From Kingdonia uniflora (Eukaryota; Streptophyta; Magnoliopsida; Ranunculales; Circaeasteraceae): a stretch of 64,000 nt of DNA. The notes beneath the pieces were generated by a model. That model did not search any database and was not told where the DNA came from. It saw nothing but the letters and a program-made list of their open reading frames with translations. The position numbers and the translations under genes are program-made. The stretch is from positions 4,526,001 to 4,590,000 of the forward strand of contig JACGCM010002205.1 in NCBI GenBank assembly GCA_014058105.1, read 5' to 3'. Below are positions 1 to 9,636 of this stretch, one piece after another; within the stretch, counting starts at the first letter, position 1, and every line of letters starts with the position of its first letter.

Positions 1-144
1 AACCTGTTGGGGCTCCAAGAAGATCAACAATTATATCTTGAAAGTAACTTTCTGGCTAGAGAGATAGTTAAAGTCCAAGTGAACCTTAATAATGCTTTGC
101 TGCAAAATGAACAGCTGAGCCTGCAGAAATCTAGGCTGAAATAA

Positions 145-1098
145 GTGAATGCTGAAGATATAAATACCCAATATTTTCATGCTATCACCAAACTGAAGAG
201 GGAGGGATCAATGATCACTAACCTTGTCAAAGAAGATGGTACAAATCTTATATCTAAACAGGAAATTTCTAATTATATTATGGGGTACTATAAAATGAAG
301 GTCAAGGTTGATGAGAGAGTTTTCCATGATAAAAATCTTTTACAGATGTTGCCTAAACTTATTACTAGAGAAGATAATAGTATGTTCATCTGCATTTCTA
401 AAGTTGAAGAAGTCAAGATTGCAATGTTTTTTATGAATGCTGACAGTTCTCCTAGCCCTAATGGTTTTTCAAGGATTCAAGTTATGGGATATTATTCACA
501 AAGAGATATGTGCTACTGTGATATCTTTCTTTTATGAATGTACAATTCCTATTAGTTATAATTCTAGTTTTATAATTTTGACTCCTAAAGAAGAACAAGC
601 AACTAGGCTCAATCAATATAGGTCTATTTACCTTAGTAACTTTTACTTCAAGATTATAACTAAAATTATGGCTACTCAACTCAAAGAGGTGGCTATCGAA
701 ATTAAAACTTCTCATCAGGATGCCTTCTTACCTGGTAAAAGTATTCAAACTAATATTGGCTCGGCTAGTGAGTTGATCAATGAGCTAGATAATCATAAGT
801 TCGGAGGCAGCATGGCTTTAAAAATTGATATATCTCAAGCCTTTGATACTCTTGATTGGAAATTTCTTTTATCTATTCTGAGAAGATTTGGGTTCTCTAA
901 AACTTGGTATAACTGGATTAAATGCATTCTCAGTAGCTCTAATACATCTATCATGATAAATGGTGGCCCATGTGGCCTTTTAAAGTCAACAAAGGGATTA
1001 AGACAAGGTGATCCTTTATCGCCCCTCCTATTCGCCATTGTTGAAGAAGTTTTTTGTAGAGGTAGTACTTGGTTAAGGGAAAAATCTCTTATTCATCT
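145..1098 (+). pseudogene. LINE reverse transcriptase, fingers and palm (part 1)
   Basis: Two overlapping frames together cover the N-terminal half of a LINE RT. Visible landmarks are NTQYFHAITKLKR at the start, NQYRSIYLSNFYFKIITKI (the usual NQYRPI.L.N..YKI block), palm motif A as ALKIDISQAFDTLDW with its catalytic Asp, and motif B as GLRQGDPLSPLLF. A frameshift near 470 joins the frames. The coding sequence is cut at 1098 by the inserted LTR and resumes at about 1531. It would copy LINE RNA at a nicked target, but it cannot be functional here. Confidence 0.88.
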
Positions 1099-1530
1099 TG
1101 TAGGAGCACGATTCTGCTAACCACGAGGTCCACAGGTCGTGGGACGACCTCCCCATCAATAAATGAGTATGCTGTAGGGATCTCTTAAAGACTCTAGAAC
1201 CACAACAAAAGCAACCGATACCGATAAACACTTTATATCTGGCCCACGTGGAAAGATAAAGACTAAGACCCCAGTGGGGCATCCTAGGAATTTTACACGT
1301 CACGTGAGCCCGAGCTCTTCTAGGTCAGAGACTCTCCCTATAAATAGGGAGAAAATGTGATCTAAAAAGGGACCTTTTTTCCATAAACTTTTCATCCATC
1401 TAAGAAAGCCTAGCATCTTAAGAGGAAGAAGAAGAAGATACCCGGAGAAAGTCAAGTGGTGCCCTCCTCTGGTGAGACGTGTCAAGCCCAAAAATATTAA
1501 TCACGCATTACCGTCCCTGAGACTACTTCA
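1099..1530 (+). repeat. Solo LTR of the Tat-1/Tat-2 family
   Basis: A 432-bp LTR starting TGTAGGAGC and ending GACTACTTCA. It matches the reverse complement of the LTRs at 18491-18979, 27711-28165, 40169-40609 and 51156-51582, including the block GTGGTGCCCTCCTC and a TATA-like CTATAAATAG at 1338-1347. No internal region is attached, so it is a solo LTR left by recombination, in the plus orientation. The flanks CATCT and AAGAC do not form a clean 5-bp duplication, so the exact edges may be off by a few bases. Confidence 0.8.
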
Positions 1531-2900
1531 AAGACTAGACATCCTATGGCTTTACACTAGGGGGTCCACTATCCTTCTCATCTTCTATTTGTAGATGGCA
1601 TCATTATCTTCCCTAATAGAGTAATCAAAGGTCTTAAAGCTCTTAAGAAGCTATTATAAAGATATTAAGCAGCTGCTGGCCAGTGGATAATATTAATAAA
1701 AGCAAGCTCTTCATTGGAGGTATGACAGCTTCTAGGAGGCATCAAGTTCAAGCCCTTTTCAACATCAGACAATGTACTTTCCCTAAAAATTATTTGGCGA
1801 TCCCTTTAATTCAAGGTAGAGTTACTAATGGTTTCTTAAGAACTATGATTGGCAAGATCAAGAGAAGAGCTAATTTATATGTTGATAGAATTCTTTTGAT
1901 GCAAGGGAGGGTAGTCTTAGCTAAGTCTATTTTGTCTAGCATGGCAATATACAACATGTCTATTTATAAATGGCTTTTTTCTATTTTAAAAGAGAGGGAG
2001 GCTATTATTAAAAAAATTATATGGAGTGGGGATCCTAACAAAAAAAAAAGGGGTTACAGCAGCTTGGGTGAAGTGTTGTAAGCCAACCTCTGAAAGAGGC
2101 TGGGGCTTAGGAAGCTGGGCGATATTAACAAAGCAATATTGCTGAAGCTAATATGGAATATAGTTCAAAAGGGTAGTATTTGGGATAGCTACACAAAAGC
2201 TAAATACTTCACTAAACTAGGAGACATTATCCAGTATTATCATAAATCTTTTATATGAGTAGGTATTAAATCTGTCTACTCTACAGTCTTATATGATTCA
2301 ACTTGGGTAATTGGCACCGGCTATTCTATTAATGCCTGGAGGGACAATTGGACTGGTATGGGTGCCATTAGTAATATCCCAGCTCTTTCACACCTTCCCT
2401 GGAAATCATACAAAGCTCAAGTCTCAGATATCCTGATTAATGAGGTTTGGAATCCAAATCCTGAAGCTCTCTCTATTCTAAACTTAGCTGGTATTAATTT
2501 GAACTCCATCTTCATAAAAAAAATATAAGGGTGGATACTTGCATCTACAAGCCTGACATACATGGTGTTTTTAGTGTGAAAGTTGCACATGAAAGCCTGA
2601 GAAACAAGTTCCTTGCATGTTGGTGGAATAAATAAATTTGGAGAAACTCTTGTTATCCTAGACACTCTAACCTGACTTAAAGAGTTATTCAGAATGCTAT
2701 TCCAACTTACAGAAGATTCAATCTAGAAATAGTGTAGATTGTGCAAGTCTGATGTTTTTGACTGCACCATTTCTAGGAGAATCTGGAGTTGGTTAGGGGA
2801 CCTATTTGGTATAATAATTGATAAGTGGGAGCTGAAACATATTATTCAACTTACAAACCATGATCTTATGTTGAGGATCTATGGGTGAATAGAGCTATGG
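1531..2900 (+). pseudogene. LINE RT C-terminal half and zf-RVT region (part 2)
   Basis: The LINE resumes after the LTR. HLLFVDGIIIF at 1579-1611 is palm motif C, normally FADD, so its second catalytic Asp is lost. The open stretch 1683-2081 carries the thumb and linker pattern (LFIGGM, then NYLAIPLIQGRVTNGFL, then IIWSGDP). Further motifs follow in shifting frames: TSERGWGLRKLGDINKAIL, WRDNW and an AIPTYRRFN-like segment typical of the zinc-binding zf-RVT region. Several stops interrupt it. Confidence 0.8.
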
Positions 2901-3111
2901 CTTGTCTAAACTCAATTTGGTTTATCATGAATAAAATTAATCATAACAATCAAACTCCTTCTGCTACTTTCATCAAACAACTCATCCATACTAATATACA
3001 TGACTTTGCATCTAGATCTAAAGGGTTAATGAGCAATAACTAGGTAGAAATGGCTCTCTTGTGCAATCTACAAAATGGTTTTAAAAGAAGGAAGCTCCCA
3101 GGATTAGATCA

Positions 3112-3600
3112 TGCATGTGGGAGCTCCCATGGTATGAGGAAGTCAAGATAAACTGTGATGGATCAGGCCTTGGTAATCCAGGTGTAACTGGCACTGATTC
3201 TACTTTCCGAGCTCACAATAAGAATTTCTTGGGGGTCTTAATGGTGAATATTGGTATTACAACATCAAACTATGCTGAATATAGCAATATCATGTCTACT
3301 CTTAATACTGCATTGGACAACAACTAGTTAAAAGTGTTTTTAGTTTCTTACTCTGAAGCTGCAATCAGTGCATTTATTAATAACAAAATTCCATGGGAAA
3401 TCAGGGATAGATGGAAACACATCTCCTCCAAGCTTCAAATATGGTTTAAACACTCTTGAAGTGAGTGTAATTTCAGTGTTGATAATGCTACAAACATAGC
3501 TGCTAGAATGGCTCCTCTTACTAAAGTTTGGCATACTGGCAAACCTATCTTCTTACACAAGATTGAGGTCCCTTGGGTGGAATATTTTAAATTTGATTAA
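3112..3600 (+). pseudogene. LINE C-terminal RNase H-like domain
   Basis: The stretch 3115-3327 reads EVKINCDGSGLGNPG near its start, the first beta strand and catalytic Asp of an RNase H-like (RVT_3) domain, followed by ITTSNYAEYSNIMSTLNTAL, where the Glu of the helix normally sits. After a stop at 3325 the same domain continues past IPWEIRDRWKHISS to about 3600. Plant LINEs commonly end in this domain. An untranslated tail and A-rich run follow. Confidence 0.8.
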
Positions 3601-3715
3601 TTCTTTAAATAATGTAATGTTATAACTCTTTGCTATTATTTGGAGAATTGCAGGACTTGTCTGTAGGCTCTTATTATTTCTTCAATATATTTGTGTACCT
3701 TTTGCAAAAAAAGAA

Positions 3716-4468
3716 GTAGGCTTCTTTGCGCAAAACGAATTCCAAAATAGCTAGAACTATCATCCTCAATTTTTCCCTCTCAATCATTTCATAGTTGATT
3801 AAATAAGAAATATGTATTTCAAAAAATAAGTAATACTATAATAAATTATTAAGTTATTAATTAAACGATAAATTAAAGCCTCGATTAATTAATAGGTTTC
3901 CCTTGGTCCCAAAGCCATTAATTTATAGGGGTTTTATTGTGTGCCCTTCTTGTATAAGGATTATATAAGACATCAGATTGAGAAACTGAAGGCTTTTGAA
4001 AGCTTTCATGTTTCAGGAGAGATCAATGATTGTGCAGAATTTATGTTTAGCTACTTTTCTTAATAGGTGAATATGATTAAAATAAATTGTTTATCACCCT
4101 TCCTCCTTTCCTTATGGACTATGCATTAGATTAGAAAACGATGTTAAATCTGCTTAAACAACGTGTAATAATTTTACATCTCAGATTGGCATACTCAGGA
4201 GAAACATGATAAACTGGATATGTCTTTCATCTCTATGGACTTGTACTGAGATCTGGAACTGTATATGTCCTCCTAATATTAGGGTGAGAGAACCTGCTCA
4301 CTGTAGCTAATTTCTTCTCTTAATGACCGCTTTCTGGTAATTACTGGAGAGTTGCTAGCTAGCCTATATATTCTGGAATAGAAGAGTAACTTGTAGCCTA
4401 CCATGAATTAAATACTATAAGCAGATGCCTGAGATTGTGTTTGAAATAAAAGAGCATACAAGTTACTA
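3716..4468. other. Non-coding spacer with half of a diverged duplication
   Basis: AT-rich DNA with no supportable gene. The part from about 3964 to 4130 resembles 7726-7880 on the far side of Chr-1: both begin GACATCAGATTGAGAAA, share GAAGGCTTTTGAAA, and both have CAATGATTGTGC or AATGATTGTGC about 50 bases on. The two copies differ by many substitutions and small indels. Confidence 0.6.
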
Positions 4469-4473
4469 CTGAC

Positions 4474-4949
4474 TGATCCAGGAGGATCTAGAGTTATTTG
4501 AAGATTTATCAAAGTTGTTCTAACGACTTTGAGTGTCGTTCGAACGAGTTGTCATGTCCTCTAGAATTTTGTCCCAGAACCATATTTTGCTCGAACGAGT
4601 TGGGATTTCGTTCGAACGACCAGGCAAGTTTCTAAAGTTTTTAGACCAATTAGCCGTAAGGTTGTTCGAACGACTCTGGCGGTGGTTTTATTTATGAGGC
4701 GTGCTTTTACCTCGAGATGCGTTTGATTTGTAATTTCAAGTTCCCTCTATATAAAGGGAACTTAGGTTATATTCTAGGTAAGGATTTTTATGCTAGATCT
4801 GAAAGAGTTCTGAGAGAAACCTAAGGTTTGACAGTTTTTCTTCTTGTAATTACTTCATTTTGAGTAATTGAATTCTTTATTTTTCTAAACCGATTGGTGT
4901 TCTTTGTATTTCTTTACTAACAAAAGCTTCACAATCATATTGTGGATTA
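4474..4949 (+). repeat. Chr-1 5' LTR
   Basis: 476 bp. U3 contains several palindromes centred on TTCGAA, perfect at 4536-4547 and 4608-4619 (TCGTTCGAACGA). CTATATAAAG near 4747 is the likely TATA box. Compared with the 3' LTR it lacks about 20 bp around 4663, leaving one palindrome where the 3' LTR has two. Confidence 0.9.
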
Positions 4950-4951
4950 AG

Positions 4952-4979
4952 TGGTATCAGAGCTAGGTTCGATTCTCGG
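4952..4979 (+). other. Chr-1 primer-binding site (initiator tRNA-Met type)
   Basis: TGGTATCAGAGC begins two bases after the LTR, the standard 12-nt match to the 3' end of plant initiator tRNA-Met. The next bases (TAGGTTCGATTCTCGGG) continue to resemble the complement of the tRNA T arm with a few mismatches, which is longer than the usual pairing. Confidence 0.9.
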
Positions 4980-4996
4980 GGGGTTGATTGTGGTTT

Positions 4997-7108
4997 ATGA
5001 TATCTACACGTGGCCGTCTAAAGCAAACGAAGGAGAAGCTAGTAAGTCCGTTGAAGATTCGTCACAAACCTAATTCGAAGAAAAAGAACAATTTGGAGAT
5101 GGGCGATTCCGACTCACGACTCACGACTTTGGAAATGATAGTTTTCGGCCTATCTTCTACTGTAGGGGAGTTAGTTGAAAAATTGCGTCTTACGAACCTC
5201 GCGAAGGTTTCTGCTTCAGGGAAACGGCAAAGCCTCTTGAAGAAGAAAGGGGTTAAAGAGGACGATGGTGAAAAGCGTACTACAGAGATCGATAGTGATT
5301 CTAGTGATGCCGAATCCGACGAGGAGCGATTGGTTATTGGTAAGTCCACGAATCATATTGGTAATCTTTGTATTAGTTTTAAGATTGAAATTCTTGTATT
5401 CGACAGTTTGATCGATGCCGACATATTGGTTAACTGGTTAGATAGGTTAGAAACATATTTTTCAGCTTACGAATACTCCAATGCTCAGCAAATTTGCTTT
5501 GCTACATTGAAATTCGCAAGTTATGCACTCACGTGGTGGAAATCTTATCGGAAACGCCACGATTTAGGAGATTTAGGTTGGAAAGAATTCAAGATTTTAG
5601 TGCGAAAGCAATTTTACCCGATTGGGTATGAGTAAGAGAGATGGTATAAATGGCACAATTTATGCCAACAGTTTGAGCAATCCATACAATAGTACACTAC
5701 GGCGATCTTTAGCCATGCTTTGGTTTTGGACATTGATGTGGACGCGTATGAGGTGTTCATGAAGTACACTGAGAGTTTATCGGAGTCCATTAGGAGAGAG
5801 TTGAAGCTCTTTACTGTGGCCAATATCGAGGACGCTACCATGAAGGTAATTGCCATTGAAGGCAAGTACATGAAAAGTGTCAAAGAAGACGACACGATCA
5901 AGTTGGGGTACAAGTCTAGTTGGAAAAGCGAGCATAAGGGTGAGGCCAAAGGAGCGGGGTCTTCGTCCAAAAAGTTTCATTGCAATCATTGTAAGGCGAG
6001 TGGGCATCTTTCAGATTATTGTTATAAACTTCACCCGGAGCTTCGGCCGAAGGAGGAGAAGCGCAATAAAGAGAAATATGAACTAGCCGCAAAGGTTGTT
6101 GACCTTCCGGATGTAGATAAACCGAATCCTAAGCTTATACTTATGTTTCAGGGGCCTTTGGCTGCTGAGGAGGAGAGTCGAGAAGAACTTTTTCATGTCA
6201 GTTTTCAGGTAAAGCAGAGTTTAGTCAAGGCCATTATGGATCCGGGTAATAAGAAATATTTGATTTCTGATACGTTGGTGAAGAAGATGGGCTTGAAGAC
6301 TACAGCTCATACTAAGCCGTATGGTTTGGGGTGGATTCAAAAAGATGTGAATTTGATAATCACGAAGTAGTATACTTACAGGTTTACGATTTTTGAGAAG
6401 TTTATTGACGAGGTGACGTGTGAGGTGGTTCATTTGGATGTGTGTCAGGTCATCTTGGGTAGCACTTATCTTTGCGACCGAGATATGATTCTTTACTGTA
6501 GAGCTCGCAAGTATCATCTTGTGAAGGAGGGAAAAGACTTCCATATCAATGCCTGTAAGGAGCATGTTACTACGTCAAATTTGGTAACAGCGACTCAGGT
6601 GAAGCGGTTGGTTAATGCGAGCGGCAAGTTTGTGTTATTGGTGTTATCGGTTCAGGAGGGTACGTCAGCTAGAGTGTTGTCTCCAATGACAACATTTTGT
6701 AAGCAACAAACCGATTTGGGGAAATTGCAAGAGGAGGTTGTGGTACATACTGATTACAAACCGTTCCAGTTTTTAGCTACACAGTCCAAGCTGCTGCAAG
6801 CTCGCCAGATGAAGGGGTTGTCGTATCTCCAACAATTTCCCTTGATTATATAGCATAAGAAGGGCGTGGATAACAAAATGGCTGCTAGGTTATCTCGACC
6901 CCCATTACCAACTACTTCCGCTATGTTGATTTTATGCAGAGACAGCCTTTTGTTATGTCATGATATATTGCAGGATATGCTGATCCTAAGGGGTGTAGCG
7001 TGTTTCATCGAAAGTTGCTGCCAGACAAGACATGTGGTGGTTTTGAGTCATTTCGAGTTGGGACGAAGGGTCAGCTACCTCGTAAGTCGAAGTGGTACAG
7101 CAGGGTAA
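4997..7108 (+). pseudogene. Chr-1 gag-protease-RNase H fusion, one frame with four stops
   Basis: One frame runs from the ATG at 4997 to the TAA at 7106-7108 with no frameshift, interrupted only by in-frame stops near 5633, 5690, 6368 and 6851. In order: a gag with a Lys/Glu-rich N-terminus and a capsid-like helix region (ALTWWKSYRKRH); a CCHC knuckle CNHCKASGHLSDYC near 5970; a retropepsin-like segment with DPGNKKYLIS, where the active site D-S/T-G has become DPG; the following VILGSTYLCDRD block; then directly the C-terminal part of RNase H (HTDYKPFQFLATQSKL). RT is absent. In a full element this polyprotein would form the particle and cleave itself. The preserved frame suggests the deleted form once made Gag. 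Confidence 0.88.
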
Positions 7109-7160
7109 TGGGCAGCGCCGCATTCCCACCTTTCTAGTTCTAGCTTGAGCAGGAGCTCAA

Positions 7161-7180
7161 GGCTCCTAAAGGGGGAGCCA
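7161..7180 (+). other. Chr-1 polypurine tract
   Basis: CTAAAGGGGGAGCCA lies directly before the 3' LTR. The same tract occurs, on the minus strand, next to the Chr-2 3' LTR. Confidence 0.85.
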
Positions 7181-7655
7181 TGATCCAGGAGGATCTAGAG
7201 TTATTTGAAGATTTTTCAAAGTCGTTCGAACGAATTGTCATGTCCTCTGGACTTTTGGCCCAGAGCCATATTTTGTTCGAACGAGTTGGGATTTCGTTTG
7301 AACGACCAAGCAAGTTTTTAGGGTTTTAGACCAATTAGCTGTAAGGTCGTTCGAACGACTCCCGAGTTCGTTCGAACGACTCTGGCGGTGGTTTTATTTA
7401 TGAGGCGTATTTTTGCCTCGAGATGTGTTCGATTTGTAATTTCAAGTTCCCTCTATATAAAAGGAACTTAGGTTATTTTCTAGGTAAGTTTTTTTATGTT
7501 AGATCTGAAAGAGTTCTGAGAGAAACCTAGGGTTTGAGAGTTTTTCTTCTTGAAATTACTTCGTTTTGTGTAATCGAATTCTCTATTTTTCCAAACCGAT
7601 TGGTGTTCTTCGTATTTCTCTATTAACACAAGCTTCTCAATCGTATTGTAGATTA
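7181..7655 (+). repeat. Chr-1 3' LTR
   Basis: 475 bp, close to the 5' LTR throughout. TTCGAA palindromes are perfect at 7222-7233, 7347-7358 and 7368-7379. The last two are separated by a short spacer that is missing from the 5' LTR. The TATA-like CTATATAAA is near 7452. Confidence 0.9.
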
Positions 7656-7660
7656 CTGAC

Positions 7661-8380
7661 TCTGCACAGATGATAAACTACATTTAAAGGAGAAGCTTGG
7701 ATCAAATGCAAGCACAGCCTGTTGGGGAATATACGACATCAGATTGAGAAAATGAAGGCTTTTGAAATTTCATGTTTTCAAAGAGCTTAATGATTGTGCT
7801 ACTTTCGTTACTATAATACGTGAAAGTGTTTATGCCCCTAGCAAGCTCCTTCCCTCGAGCTATGTATTCGATAAAAAAGGATGCTAGGGGTGGAACATAC
7901 ATTATAATGCAATTGTTTTTGTGTAATATAGCATACTTACCATTTATAAAAATAAATAAATATGATGTATGTGTACATGAGGAGGGACATGTTGGAATGA
8001 AGATAAGAAACATGCAGAAGGCTCGACTGCTGTCCTTATTGGTTTCCCTAAAGAATCAGCGGCCTAGATTTTTAACCGGCCTGGACTAAATTTCTGGTGC
8101 GGCCTTTGATTTTGAATCTATGATATTATCTTGCAAAGTACCACAGCCAGTTCTTTAATGAGAAAATCTGTAGATTCAGTGAAGAAAGTGAATAATATTA
8201 ACTTTCAAATCTTTATTTTTCGTCAGAGTGATAAAAAGATCCGGGTAATTTTGATTTAGATTATACATGCTACACTTGTAAAAAAGTTGAAACCGGATTT
8301 TTGTTTAGATGATCACACGGAAAGGTGTACTAATCACTGTGATAGTTATTACCAAACAATGATGCCATTAAAAAAATTGC
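7661..8380. other. Spacer and upstream region of the RING gene
   Basis: No gene seen. 7726-7880 is the second half of the duplication described at 3964-4130. From about 8010 the sequence is the upstream region of the RING gene. Parts recur at 9530-9636 (GGCCTGGACTAAA and CCCTGGACTAAAC) and at 10515-10600 (CTTGCAAAGTACCACA in both), which marks the start of the tandem duplication. Confidence 0.55.
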
Positions 8381-8390
8381 CTATATAAGA
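8381..8390 (+). promoter_or_regulatory. TATA box of the RING-H2 gene
   Basis: CTATATAAGA lies about 70 bp before the ATG, a usual plant TATA-to-ATG distance with a short 5' UTR. The next bases, GTGTCACACGAG, are conserved before the dead copy at 11139-11155, which also has a TATA-like TATATATTTAAG. Confidence 0.65.
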
Positions 8391-8455
8391 GTGTCACACG
8401 AGTTTCACGTTCGTGTCGTAGTTGTCACGGAGACATAGCATGCGTGTCTCAAACA

Positions 8456-9103
8456 ATGTCATTATACTACACGGTGAACTACTTTGCAGCAACGGATCAT
8501 CAGCTGGATCAAGTTATGCGTCATCAAGCTCCTGAATGTGGTCTTCTTCTGAGAATTCAAGTTCATTTGACATTCATGACTTACTGGGTGAACCGCTCCA
8601 ATGGGATCCCTCATCGTGTTCTACAAGAAGGTCATCCTGGCCAATATGTTCATTTTTTCTGGGTGTATTCGGATCAGGCATCCAATTTTCCTGAGGTTAT
8701 TCATCAAATGCTTCGTTTGATGGACATCTTTATACCGGTTCCCAGCCGTATGATAGAACATTTCACATTGTTCGCTAATCAGATGATTGAGCCGTATGAT
8801 CGAAACGAAAGTATTGTACTTGCTCTGAGGTTCGATATCAATTTTGTGGGTCTTGTCGTATTTGAGAACCAAAATCGTGGTCAAGTGCCTGCAACAAGAG
8901 CTTCTATTGAGGCGCTGGAAAGGGTTATATATGATGCTGCAACTATGTCTAACCCCTGTTCCATATGTCTTGTAGGGTATCCTACCGGAATGGAAGTAAC
9001 GAGGATGCCGTGCTCACATATCTATCACCGAGACTGCATTATCCATTGGTTGATGATAAGTAACTTGTGCCCACTATGTCGTTTCGCGATGCCAACAGAT
9101 TGA
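8456..9103 (+). CDS. RING-H2 zinc finger protein, likely E3 ubiquitin ligase
   Basis: A single-exon frame of 215 aa, the only intact host-type gene here. The C-terminal 50 residues form a RING-H2 finger: CSIC, then 14 residues, CSHIYHRDC, 10 residues, CPLC, that is C-x2-C-x14-C-x-H-x2-H-x2-C-x10-C-x2-C with all eight ligands present. Such domains bind an E2 enzyme and transfer ubiquitin. The N-terminal 160 residues show no family I recognise, no clear membrane segment and no signal peptide, so the substrate is unknown. The first ATG in frame is at 8456, about 70 bp after a TATA box; AATAAA at 9191-9196 is a plausible poly(A) signal. Intronless RING-H2 genes often occur in tandem clusters, and a broken copy lies downstream. 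Expression is not shown by the sequence. Confidence 0.85.
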   Translation: MSLYYTVNYFAATDHQLDQVMRHQAPECGLLLRIQVHLTFMTYWVNRSNGIPHRVLQEGHPGQYVHFFWVYSDQASNFPEVIHQMLRLMDIFIPVPSRMIEHFTLFANQMIEPYDRNESIVLALRFDINFVGLVVFENQNRGQVPATRASIEALERVIYDAATMSNPCSICLVGYPTGMEVTRMPCSHIYHRDCIIHWLMISNLCPLCRFAMPTD

Positions 9104-9530
9104 TCAAGACAATGTTTGTGTCGGTATGATCATTTAAAGGTCTGTTGTTAGTCATAGTTATGAAGTACTTATGTATAAATGTTGGGTATTAATAAAATCT
9201 TTCTATTTTCATTGTTATGAAGTCTCAACTTTATCTAACATTAGTATTAGATACAACTCTTATAAGAATTTTGCCGCGCTATTCGCGCTTTATCCACCAT
9301 ATGACATAGTTCTGAATCAAACAACGTTACGTGTTCAAAATACTTCTTCATACGTGATACGTACCTTAAGAAAAATGTTAATTTTCTTAACATAAATCGT
9401 GAAATCGAGTTCTTAAAAAATCAAATTTAAGCAGTTTCATCTGATAGATCTTACTGCTTGTCTTTGCATGTGAATAATGAGGGTGTATTGTGTATATATA
9501 TGTCAACCGCGTGCGTAACATGGTGAGGAA
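9104..9530 (+). other. 3' UTR and spacer of the RING gene
   Basis: Contains the poly(A) signal AATAAA at 9191-9196. The short open frame at 9171-9395 has no recognisable feature and is not called. Nothing else seen. Confidence 0.5.
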
Positions 9531-9636
9531 CAAGTAGGGGTGGAGTTAGGAAGTATAAGGGCTAACCATTGAGCTTAATGGTTTCTTTAAAAAAATCTCG
9601 GTCCGGATTCTTGACCTCCCTGGACTAAACTCTGGT
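9531..9636 (+). repeat. Start of the second RING-region duplicate
   Basis: Resembles 8010-8098, the upstream region of the RING gene (AATGGTTTCTTTAAA against TTGGTTTCCCTAAAG, then CCTGGACTAAA in both). It ends exactly where the TRIM starts and picks up again after it: CTCTGGT before, GGTGC after, against TTCTGGTGC uninterrupted at 8090-8098. Confidence 0.6.

Larger units (their letters stand above)
1..3715 (+). mobile_element. L1-type LINE, 3' part, decayed
   Basis: A non-LTR retrotransposon that enters from beyond the left edge. Reading plus strand one meets the linker between endonuclease and reverse transcriptase, RT, a zf-RVT-like region, an RNase H-like domain, and then a short A-rich tail near 3704-3713. 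This domain order is that of plant L1 LINEs. The frame is broken by stops (one near 140) and frameshifts (one near 470), and a solo LTR sits inside RT. The 5' end, ORF1 and endonuclease lie outside the window, so no target duplication can be checked. Confidence 0.9.
4474..7655 (+). mobile_element. Chr-1: short Ty3/gypsy element lacking RT and integrase
   Basis: A complete LTR retrotransposon by structure: two near-identical LTRs starting TGATCC and ending GGATTA or GATTA, a primer-binding site, a polypurine tract and a perfect 5-bp target duplication CTGAC at 4469-4473 and 7656-7660. The interior is only about 2.2 kb and encodes gag, protease and the C-terminal half of RNase H, so RT, most of RNase H and integrase are missing. 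It is therefore non-autonomous. Chr-2 (45291-48404) is a relative with the same deletion joint. Protein motifs suggest a chromovirus-type gypsy, but no chromodomain is visible. Confidence 0.93.

Noticed and set aside
4536..4547. TTCGAA palindromes as heat-shock elements
   Set aside because: Heat-shock elements need GAA and TTC units two bases apart (TTCnnGAA); here they abut, so the match is not valid although heat response is not excluded.
4964..4980. GGTTCGATTC after the Chr-1 LTR, like a tRNA T loop
   Set aside because: No acceptor, D or anticodon arm is present; it is the extension of the primer-binding site.
8621..8884. Minus-strand open frame within the RING gene
   Set aside because: Shadow of the coding strand.
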